Assembly: GCA_050699655.1 (NCBI GenBank)
Contig: JBOHFJ010000069.1
Coordinates: 1-16,666, forward strand
Direction: 5' to 3'
Length of the DNA: 16,666 nt
Source: GCA-003244245 sp050699655
Lineage (GTDB): Bacteria; Actinomycetota; Actinomycetes; Mycobacteriales; Pseudonocardiaceae
Shown piece after piece: positions 7,255-13,875 of the stretch. Within the stretch, counting starts at the first letter, position 1, and each line of letters starts with the position of its first letter. Made by a program: the position numbers and the translations under genes. The notes under the pieces are model-generated. The model was not told where the DNA came from and made no database searches. It saw only the letters and a list, made by a program, of their open reading frames with translations.

Positions 7255-7287
7255 CACCCATGCCCTCGACAGAGAACGGAGTCCCCG

Positions 7288-7440
7288 ATGGATGCCATCA
7301 CGCCCTCCACCGCCGACGATGAGCTGGACCTCGACGTGAGATTCGTCGAGTCTGGCCTGGAATTCGCCGAGGGCGATTCGGAAGACTGCGCCGATGAGTC
7401 CACCGACGACGAGTGTAAGCACACCAGAGGCTGCGACTAG
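7288..7440 (+). CDS. FxLD-family lanthipeptide precursor 2
   Basis: This encodes a 50-aa precursor, with CGGAG 5-6 nt before the ATG. Residues 1-34 match precursor 1 except Ser7 for Thr7, including LDLDVRFVE and the EFAEGDSEDC boundary. The C-terminal part differs: three Cys (34, 43, 49) instead of four, Ser38 in place of Cys38, Thr39 and Thr46 kept, with a charged KHTRG insertion and a terminal CD. The loss of one Cys and gain of one Ser would change ring topology if it is processed to a lanthipeptide. It lies 33 nt after methyltransferase 2, and a conserved hairpin and then lanB follow. Confidence 0.88.
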   Translation: MDAITPSTADDELDLDVRFVESGLEFAEGDSEDCADESTDDECKHTRGCD

Positions 7441-7458
7441 TCCAGCGTGCGTGACGTT

Positions 7459-7480
7459 CCGGCGGGTCCACACCTGCCGG
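7459..7480 (+). terminator. Hairpin between precursor 2 and lanB (attenuator candidate)
   Basis: This has the same 22-nt stem-loop as at 5325-5346 (8-bp stem, 6-nt loop, no U-tract). It ends about 11 nt before the GGAAGGGGG ribosome binding site of lanB. Its identity in both copies, while flanking coding DNA has diverged, argues for function in setting the ratio of precursor to LanB. Confidence 0.6.
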
Positions 7481-7502
7481 TTGCGGCATGGGAAGGGGGA
7501 TG

Positions 7503-8105
7503 ATGGCCGCTCAGTTCCGATGTGTTGACGCGGCCGTCATTCGGGTGGCCGTTTTCGGTGGCGAGTTGGGCCTGCCGCCGTGGCCGGATCTGACCGGCGG
7601 CAGCCCGGAGCACCTGCGGCAGTGGCGGAGCTGGTTGGCGCGGGTGTGGGAGCGGGAAGCGGTCGTCGAGGCTATTGAGGTCGCTAGTCCGGTATTGGCC
7701 CGGCGTGTCGGTGACGTGTGCGGTGGACGGGTACCACAGCCACGCCGGGTGCGGCGGGTGGTGGAATCGGTGATCCGGTACTTGCTGCGGCTGACGAGCC
7801 GGGCCACCCCGTTCGGGCTCTTCGCCGGGGTGGCTGCGGCGCGGATCGGCTCCCCGGCGAGCTTCCGCTGGGGTGAGCGGCACCGCGCCATGGCACGCCC
7901 TGATGCCTCCTGGCTCGCGGAGGTGATCACGCAGCTCGAGACACGGCCCGAGGTGCTCAGAAGCTGGCCGCCGAGCTGCCCGGAAAACCGCTGGCGAAGA
8001 TCGAAAAAATGCTCAGCGACCTGGTGCGCTGCCGCATTCTCGTCACCAGCCTGCATCCGCCCATGGATGTCACCGACCCGCTGGGCCACGTCATCGATCA
8101 GTTGA
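7503..8105 (+). pseudogene. lanB: lanB, 5' fragment (lantibiotic dehydratase N-terminus)
   Basis: This gives the N-terminal ~150 residues of a class I lantibiotic dehydratase: FRCVDAAVIRVAVF, LPPWPDLTGG, VASPVLARRV, the signature LTSRATPFGLFAGVA, and PDASWLAEVITQLETRPEVLR. After that (about 7957) the frame is no longer LanB-like and stops at 8105. The rest of the protein continues in a different frame, ORF 8009-10318. Family members have roughly 65-75 further residues between PEVLR and KLAAELPG, so about 200 bp including the frame have been lost. GGAAGGGGG precedes three ATGs (7488, 7500, 7503); 7503 has the best spacing. LanB uses glutamyl-tRNA to dehydrate Ser/Thr; this split copy is probably inactive. 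Confidence 0.8.
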
Positions 8106-10318
8106 CGGCTAGGGAAACCAGTGCCGCGCCGCTGCCCATGGCGCGGGAGCTGCGCGCGATCAGCGGCCAGTTGTCCCAGCACGATCAGCCGACCGCACCC
8201 GGGGCCCGCCGCGCTCTTTGCGCCTCGGTGTCGCGGCGGATGGCGGCCCTCTGTGATCGTCCCGAACCGTCACTCGCGGTCGATCTGCGGGTCGACTGCT
8301 CGGTGGTCTTGCCGCGGGCCGTGGCGCGCGAGGCCGAGGCCGCCGCGTCGGCGCTGGTGCGGCTGACACCTCATCGGTTCGGCAACCCGGCCTGGCGGGC
8401 CTGGCACGCCAAATTTTTGGAACGCTATGGGTCGGGCGCGGTGGTCCCGGTCGGCCAGGTCGTGGACCCCGACACCGGGCTGGGGTACCCCGCCGGCTAC
8501 CGGGGTTCCCTGATGACACAGCCCCCGGCACCGGTGTCGGCCCGGGACCGCACGCTCCTGCGACTGGCCCAGCGGGCCGCGCTGGGCGGCGGGCGCGAGG
8601 TGGTGCTCGACGAACACCTGCTGTCGGAGCTGGCACCTGAGGTCACCGAAGCACCGCCGCCCCATGGTCCGCCGCATACCGAGCTGCGGTTCAGCCTGCA
8701 CGCACCCACGACGGACGCGCTCGACCGAGGAGAGTTCACCCTGGTCGTCCTCAGTGCGGCGCGCCAAGCCGGAACCACGATAGGCCGATTTCTCCACCTG
8801 TTCGAGCCTGCGGACCGCGACCGCATGATCCACACGTTCACCGGCCTGCCCACGCTCGTCCCCGGATCGCTGCCCGCGCAGGTGTCCTGCCCGCCACTGT
8901 CGCCGCGGACCGGGAACCTCGCCCGAACCCCCGCGGCCTTCTCCCCGATCTCTCTCGGCGAACACCGCCCAAATACCGATGCGCAGATCTCCTTGGACGA
9001 TCTGGCGGTCAGCGGCGACGCCCACCGCTTGTTTCTCGTTTCCCTGTCGCAGGGCCGAATCGTCGAACCCCTGATGCTGAACGCCGTCGAATTCCGCCGC
9101 GCGACCCACCCGCTGGCCCGGTTTCTGTGCGAGATCACCACGGCGCGCGCGGCCGTCTGTGTCCCGTTCGCCTGGGGAGCCGCCACGGGTCTTCCGTTCC
9201 TGCCGCGGGTCCGGTACCGCCGCTCCGTGCTGGCGCCCGCCAGCTGGCATCTGTCCGCCTCCGACCTGCCCGGGTCGCGTGCCTCTTGGCGGGAATGGTT
9301 ACAGGCCTGGGACGGGCTGCGGCGCGGATATCGCATCCCGGAGGTGGTCAATCTCGGTGCGAACGACGTTCGTCTTCGCCTTGACCTGGACGAGCCCACC
9401 CACCTCGCGCTGCTGCGTACCTACCTGGGCCGGGCTACCGGCAACGTCACTGTGACTGAGGCGCCCGGGCCGCACGAATACGGGTGGGCAGGCGGGCACG
9501 CCCACGAGATCGTCATCCCGATGGCGGCCACCGGCCCACTATTTACTCAGCAACCCAGGCCGATTCGGGCGACCCACCACCCAGGGCACCCGCCCGGCAA
9601 TTCAGAATGGCTGTACGTGAAGCTGTACGGGAACCCGGACCGGCAGACCGACATCCTCACCGCCCATCTGCCCGATCTGCTGTCCGAATGGGAGCACGGC
9701 CCAGCGGAGGCCTGGTGGTTCCTGCGCTACCAGGATCCAGAGCCGCACCTGCGCCTGCGCATCCGGCTTCATGACGCCTGCGGCTACGGTGCCGCCGCCC
9801 AGCGTTTCGGGGCCTGGGCTGACCGCGTCCGGAGCTTCGGGCTGCTCCGCAACATCGTGCTCGACACTTACTACCCCGAGGTCGGCCGCTACGGCACCGG
9901 TGCGGCCATGCGGGCGGCCGAGGCCGTGTTCGCCACTGACTCGGCCGTGGCCATCGCGGCGCTGACCAGCACCGCCAGCGGTACCGCACACCCGTACGCC
10001 GTCCTCGCGGCGAGTTTCACTGATCTGGTTACAGCCTTCACCGGCGGCCTGAACTGGCTGACCGACCACGCCAACCACCACCCGACCCCAGCACTCGCCC
10101 GGGACATCCACGCCCAAGCAATGCGCTTGGCGGATCCCACCGGCGACTGGGCCGCTCTGCTGCATCTGCACCACGCCCGCGTGGTCGGGATCAATCGGGA
10201 TTCCGAACGGATCTGCCTTCGGCTCGCCCGCGCCGCCACGCTCGGGTGGGCGGCACGCCACGAAAGGAGCGGGCCATCGCCGTCGACCAGCGCCATGCTC
10301 ACGCCGCTGTCGCCGTAG
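8009..10318 (+). CDS. lanB: lanB, main fragment: dehydratase domain remainder plus SpaB_C domain (broken gene)
   Basis: This open frame of 769 aa holds the rest of the LanB protein. LanB-like sequence begins upstream of the ATG, at about 7958 (KLAAELPGKPLAKIEKML), so the ATG at 8009 is an internal methionine. Residues 1 to about 500 belong to the glutamylation domain (Lant_dehydr_N), with LMLNAVEFRR and THPLARFLCEI. Residues about 532-755 form the SpaB_C/thiopeptide-type elimination domain (SEWLYVKLYG, WWFLRYQDPEPHLRLRI, DTYYPEVGRYG). A full LanB is about 1000 aa. The ~150-aa N-terminus is out of frame and about 70 residues are missing, unlike natural split LanBs, which divide between the two domains. 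The elimination domain alone could still fold. It is probably a pseudogene in sequence terms, unless the assembly is wrong. Confidence 0.82.
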   Translation: MLSDLVRCRILVTSLHPPMDVTDPLGHVIDQLTARETSAAPLPMARELRAISGQLSQHDQPTAPGARRALCASVSRRMAALCDRPEPSLAVDLRVDCSVVLPRAVAREAEAAASALVRLTPHRFGNPAWRAWHAKFLERYGSGAVVPVGQVVDPDTGLGYPAGYRGSLMTQPPAPVSARDRTLLRLAQRAALGGGREVVLDEHLLSELAPEVTEAPPPHGPPHTELRFSLHAPTTDALDRGEFTLVVLSAARQAGTTIGRFLHLFEPADRDRMIHTFTGLPTLVPGSLPAQVSCPPLSPRTGNLARTPAAFSPISLGEHRPNTDAQISLDDLAVSGDAHRLFLVSLSQGRIVEPLMLNAVEFRRATHPLARFLCEITTARAAVCVPFAWGAATGLPFLPRVRYRRSVLAPASWHLSASDLPGSRASWREWLQAWDGLRRGYRIPEVVNLGANDVRLRLDLDEPTHLALLRTYLGRATGNVTVTEAPGPHEYGWAGGHAHEIVIPMAATGPLFTQQPRPIRATHHPGHPPGNSEWLYVKLYGNPDRQTDILTAHLPDLLSEWEHGPAEAWWFLRYQDPEPHLRLRIRLHDACGYGAAAQRFGAWADRVRSFGLLRNIVLDTYYPEVGRYGTGAAMRAAEAVFATDSAVAIAALTSTASGTAHPYAVLAASFTDLVTAFTGGLNWLTDHANHHPTPALARDIHAQAMRLADPTGDWAALLHLHHARVVGINRDSERICLRLARAATLGWAARHERSGPSPSTSAMLTPLSP

Positions 10319-11030
10319 CCGCTCGGCTGGCCTGCCCCTCCTCGAGGTCAGGGCGACGGGGCATCCCCAGTCACTGGGCACGGGCGCTGTGGGAGTGGCG
10401 GTGCTGCACATCGAACGTGCGGCCACCGGGCTCGGTAGCTGGGAGTTGGCGCACACCTGGTTGGCGGCCGCCGCTGACGGCGACATCAGCGCAGGCCCCA
10501 ACGCCACCCTGTTCTTCGGCGCACCGGCCCTGGCCTTCGCGGTCCACGCCGCCGCCGATCGACCGGGGCGGTATGAGCAGGCTTTGGAGGCGCTGGACGT
10601 CAGGGTCGCCGCCGTCACCCAGCACCGCCTCGATCAGGCGCACGCGCGCATCGGCCGCGGGGGCTACCCGGCGCTCGCCGAGTTCGATCTCATCAACGGG
10701 TTGACGGGCCTGGGCGCGCACCTCCTGCGGCGCGATCCGACTGGTGATCTCATCCAGCGGGTTCTCGCGTATCTCGTCCAGCTCACCGAACCACTCGGTG
10801 CTGAGGATCTTCCCGGCTGGTGGACCGACCACGCCCGCACCCGCCATAGATCAACCAACCTCCCCGGCGGGCACGGCAACTTCGGCATGGCGCACGGTAT
10901 CAACGGGCCTCTGGCGTTGCTGGCCAGCACAAGGAGAGGAGTTGGACCCATGGCAGCCGTAGTGGGAAGACCTCACAGAAGACGTACGTGGGATCATCTG
11001 GGCGTAGACCGGGCCGGTCCTCGAGGCTGA
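10276..11030 (+). pseudogene. lanC: lanC remnant (lanthionine synthetase, N-terminal half)
   Basis: LanC would cyclise dehydrated residues with Cys using a zinc ion. Recognisable parts are VDQRHAHAAVAVAARLACP in frame 1 (about 10285), then GHPQSLGTGAVGVAVLHIERA, ADRPGRYEQALEALD, LAEFDLINGLTGLGAHLLRR and GHGNFGMAHGINGPLALLA in frame 3 (to about 10940). The frame changes between about 10325 and 10350. An AAGGAG at 10264-10269 sits 6 nt before ATC 10276, exactly where a start is expected, so the start codon may have mutated. The open frame from GTG 10389 to 11030 is the longest intact piece (213 aa). The C-terminal half, with the Cys-Cys-His zinc site (SWCYG and CHG motifs), is absent; instead the frame runs into the APH-like gene. 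It cannot be a working cyclase. Confidence 0.8.
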
Positions 11031-11733
11031 ACCGATCTCCAACGGCTACAACTCGGAAATCGCGGTCATCGTGCACACCGCGCAAGCACGGACCTTCGTC
11101 AAAGGCCTGCGCACCGAGCATCCACGGGTCTGGACCCAGCGCAGGGAACAAGCGATCAACCCGCACGTCGCGGGCATCGCTGCCCGCCTGCGCTGGCAGG
11201 TCGAGACCGGAGGCTGGAACCTCCTCGGCTTCGAGGTCATCGACGGCCGACCCGTGGACTACTCACCCGGATCTCCGGACCTGCCCAAACTTCGAGACGC
11301 CCTCGGACGCCTCGGACAAATCCCCTGCCCCGACCTGCCACTCAAACACGCGGAACAACGATGGTCCACGTTCAGCGACTCACCCGGCCTGTTCGCGGGC
11401 ACAGCGCTGCTGCACACCGAGCTGAGCCCCGGAAACATCCTCATCACCAAGACCTCCGCCCACCTCGTCGACTGGGCCTGGCCGACCCGAGGCGCGAGCT
11501 GGATCGACCCCGCCTGCGCGGTGGTCTGGCTGATCGCCTTCGGCCACACCCCCGCGGACGCCGAGAAGTGGGCCAAGCAACTACCCGCGTGGCACACCGC
11601 TACTCCCACCCGTCTCGCCGCCTTCGCGCAGGCCCAGCACACGATGTGGGCCTCGATCGCCGAAGATCACCCCGACTCCTGGATATTCCGCGTAGCGCAA
11701 GGCGCTCAGCGTTGGGCGGAGCACCGCAGGTAA
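10950..11733 (+). pseudogene. APH-like phosphotransferase, disrupted
   Basis: This is a member of the aminoglycoside-phosphotransferase/choline-kinase-like fold. AAGGAGAGGA (10931-10940) and ATG 10950 give the likely original start. The family-like N-terminus (WEDLTEDVRGIIWA then TGPVLEAEPISNGYNSEIAV) appears only after a one-base frame change near 10962 and is cut by TAG at 11005-11007. From there the frame is open to 11733; GTG 11071 is the first start codon in that open part (220 aa) but would remove the first N-lobe strands. The catalytic loop reads LLHTELSPGNILIT, so the usual catalytic Asp of HxDxxxxN is Glu, while VDWAWPTRG matches the metal-binding region. APH-like genes accompany many FxLD lanthipeptide clusters; the substrate is unknown. 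Confidence 0.65.
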
Positions 11734-11758
11734 GCCACCATTGAGCCCAGGAGGGATC

Positions 11759-12391
11759 GTGGCCACCGAACCGCCGAGCATCCACCCGACACAGCAACTC
11801 CGCACCCCAGCGGGTGAACCCGTCGAGATCGATCTCGACATGGTCCCACTCATACAATCCCTGTGGGCGCTCGACCTCACCACGCTCGGCTGCTGCCAGG
11901 ACAATGGCGAATACGCCCGCGCCCGACGAGAGATGCTCCCCCGTGGTGAACCCACCGGACACAGCGGCTTCATCGACTACCACCTCGGCTGGGCCTGGCT
12001 GAAGATGCCGATCGCCGACACCACACAATTCACCGAGATCCTTTTCTCCACCTCGTTCCGCGACGCTATCAACGTTCGCTGGCGGCGCGGCTCCTGGCGG
12101 CTCGACATCCCGTTCGTCTACAACGCGAACAACGGCATGGGACCGGCCACAGCCGTGCAGATTCACTTTCCGCGCGAACAGATCCAAGAACTGTCCTCAA
12201 CCCTCGGCGGCCTCAGACGTGAGAAGATCGATCCGCAACGGCGGGTAAGCCCAGCAGTGTACGACCCGATGAAGCTGCAGGAAAGCGGGCACCGGGCGAC
12301 GTGCCCGACGGGGGTCTCACTGGGGTCTCACTCGGCGGTGACGGCTTCCCCAGCCGCCCGACGACGGTCCACGATGGACCGCACCACGTGA
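11759..12391 (+). CDS. Hypothetical protein
   Basis: This encodes a 210-aa protein starting at GTG 11759, with AGGAGGG 4 nt upstream; a TTG further up at 11741 is less likely. The N-terminal half contains a LIQSLWALDLTTLGCCQDNGEYAR segment, which I have seen in uncharacterised actinomycete proteins (a 'SCQDN'-type motif), and a hydrophobic/aromatic middle (IDYHLGWAWLKMP, WRRGSWRLDIPFVYN). No catalytic family can be assigned. The last ~35 residues (from about 12290) are encoded by DNA that is also the conserved upstream region of the regulator repeat. The natural C-terminus may have been replaced or extended when the repeat inserted or recombined. It may be co-transcribed with the APH-like gene, 25 nt downstream of it. 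Confidence 0.6.
   Translation: MATEPPSIHPTQQLRTPAGEPVEIDLDMVPLIQSLWALDLTTLGCCQDNGEYARARREMLPRGEPTGHSGFIDYHLGWAWLKMPIADTTQFTEILFSTSFRDAINVRWRRGSWRLDIPFVYNANNGMGPATAVQIHFPREQIQELSSTLGGLRREKIDPQRRVSPAVYDPMKLQESGHRATCPTGVSLGSHSAVTASPAARRRSTMDRTT
12311..12332 (+). promoter_or_regulatory. Tandem 11-bp repeat upstream of right TPR regulator
   Basis: GGGGTCTCACT occurs twice without a gap. It is identical to the pair upstream of the left regulator and lies 87 bp before the regulator's ATG. It overlaps the 3' end of the preceding hypothetical gene, so it is either inside a coding region or that tail is not functional. Confidence 0.5.
12365..12381. promoter_or_regulatory. 17-bp palindrome upstream of right TPR regulator
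   Basis: CGGTCCACGATGGACCG has 7-bp perfect arms and a 3-bp centre and begins 54 bp before ATG 12419. The arms are fully conserved with the left copy even though flanking bases differ, which supports selection as an operator. Confidence 0.5.
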
Positions 12392-12418
12392 TCGAACGGA
12401 TACGGGGTGGCAACGACC

Positions 12419-13855
12419 ATGAGTGGTGCGGGCGCGACGGCGGCGGGCGGCAACACCGCGTTGCGGGCGCTGCTGGAGGAAGCGGAGATGAGCAACACCG
12501 GGCTGGTGCGCGCGGTGGTCAGCTCCGGCGCCCGGGAGGGAAAGCATGTGGGCACCAACACCACCTCAGTGCGGCGGATACTGGACGGTGCTCAGCCACG
12601 CTGGCCGGTGCCGCGCCTGATCGCCGCCGTGTTGACCCGGCGGTTGCAGCGGGAGGTGAAGCTCACCGACTGCGGGTTCATCGACCGCGAGCCCATCGGG
12701 GAGGATCCGTATGACGGGTTGACCTGTGCGGGCACACTGGAGGGCACAGTCCGCACGATCGTCGAGTTGTCGGGACGGGACATGCGCCGCCGCAAGCTGC
12801 TGCTGGGTTCCGGGTTCAGTATGGCGGCGTTCGCCGAGCCCGCGCTGCTCGCACTCATCGTTCCCCCGCAGCTGGGAACTGCCCGCACGGCTGGCCAGCG
12901 GGTCGGCATGGCCGACGTGGAAGTCCTCACCAAACAGATCCATCACTTGATCAGGCTGGGTTTCCAGTTCGGAACGGGGCGAGTGCGGGAGCAGGTGGTG
13001 GTGCTACTGCACCGGGAGGCCAACCAGCTGCTGCACGGCAGCTACTCGGAGAAGATCGGTAAAGCCCTGCTCTCCGGGGTCGCCCAGGCCACCCGGCTGG
13101 CCGGATACCTGGCCGCCGACGGGGGCCGCGACGCGCTGGCGCAGCGCTACTACATCCAAGCGCTGGACCTGGCCATGCGGGCGGGCGATCGGCTGTATGC
13201 GGCTGAGGTGCTGGCCACGATGAGCGGAATGACAGTCCGGATCGGCGAGAACGCACCAGCCGAGCACGACACGGCCCGGCACGGGCGTCAAGCGGTGGCG
13301 CTGGCCAGCGCCGGACTGACCGTCACCCAGGGCGCGGCCACCCCGGCGCTGGCCGCCGAGCTGCACGTACTGGAGGCGCGCGGCCTGGCCCTGCTCGGCG
13401 AGGCCAACGCGGCGCGCCGCGCGGCGCTGGCCGCTGAGCGGCTCTACGAGTCAGTACGCCTCGGTGACGGGCCCCCGTGGCAGGGCCGCTTCTACTCCGA
13501 GAACTCGTTGATGGCTGACGTCGGCCTTGCCTTAAGCAACATCGGCGAGGTCAAGCAGGCGCTCACTCTGAGCATCACAGCCTTGCAGGGAACCGAGGCC
13601 TGGAGGGTCCGCAGCCAGGCGATCATCCAGACGTACATCGCCACCCATCATCTTTCCGCCCGTGACCTGGAACAGGCTGCCGCGTACGGCCGGGACGCGC
13701 TGCGCACCGCCACCGACGTCAACTCGACCATCATCGCCCAGCGGCTGGGCACCCTGCACCGGCGCATCCAGCCCCTGCGCGCCAGCTCCCCGCACTTGCG
13801 CGAGCTCGACGAGCGACTTACCACCTTCTTCACCCGCAACACCCGACAGACCTAA
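12419..13855 (+). CDS. HTH/TPR transcriptional regulator, right copy (NsdA-like)
   Basis: This encodes a 478-aa paralogue of the regulator at 7-1443. The N-terminal HTH region (residues about 24-80: MSNTGLVRAVVSS, TTSVRRILDG, QPRWPVPRL), the DRE PIGEDPYDGLT segment (89-102), RRRK plus hydrophobic stretch (123-150) and the helical TPR-like remainder are all kept. The frame also allows GTG 12407, but ATG 12419 is the start conserved with the paralogue. The main divergence is at residues about 362-412 (nt 13500-13660), a TPR segment, which could change the partner or ligand. It converges on the STAND ATPase gene with only 20 nt between stops and no visible terminator. Confidence 0.85.
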   Translation: MSGAGATAAGGNTALRALLEEAEMSNTGLVRAVVSSGAREGKHVGTNTTSVRRILDGAQPRWPVPRLIAAVLTRRLQREVKLTDCGFIDREPIGEDPYDGLTCAGTLEGTVRTIVELSGRDMRRRKLLLGSGFSMAAFAEPALLALIVPPQLGTARTAGQRVGMADVEVLTKQIHHLIRLGFQFGTGRVREQVVVLLHREANQLLHGSYSEKIGKALLSGVAQATRLAGYLAADGGRDALAQRYYIQALDLAMRAGDRLYAAEVLATMSGMTVRIGENAPAEHDTARHGRQAVALASAGLTVTQGAATPALAAELHVLEARGLALLGEANAARRAALAAERLYESVRLGDGPPWQGRFYSENSLMADVGLALSNIGEVKQALTLSITALQGTEAWRVRSQAIIQTYIATHHLSARDLEQAAAYGRDALRTATDVNSTIIAQRLGTLHRRIQPLRASSPHLRELDERLTTFFTRNTRQT

Positions 13856-13875
13856 CACCCAGGTCGTGGACATGA

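Larger units (their letters stand above)
5888..7876 (+). repeat. Tandem duplication, copy B (methyltransferase, precursor, lanB 5' end)
   Basis: This is the second copy of the unit at 3751-5731. The offset is about 2137-2138 bp over the methyltransferase and precursor, 2134 bp over the hairpin and lanB start, and 2145 bp after the 11-nt indel. Beyond 7876 lanB continues, while copy A diverges, so copy B carries the junction with the longer original sequence. Confidence 0.85.
12290..13858 (+). repeat. Right arm of ~1.5-kb inverted repeat
   Basis: This arm is homologous in inverted orientation to 7-1583. It contains the conserved upstream segment (tandem 11-bp repeat, palindrome) and the whole regulator gene. 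Together the arms enclose the entire RiPP locus, about 10.7 kb. Confidence 0.75.

Noticed and set aside
3751..7876. Insertion sequence or composite transposon as the cause of the duplication
   Set aside because: No transposase, terminal inverted repeats or target-site duplication could be seen at the unit borders.
8270..9399. Long minus-strand frames opposite lanB
   Set aside because: No recognisable domain, and they lie opposite the LanB homology; shadow frames.
8009..10318. Interpretation as a natural split LanB (as in thiopeptide pathways)
   Set aside because: The break is inside the glutamylation domain with about 70 residues missing, not at the junction of glutamylation and elimination domains.
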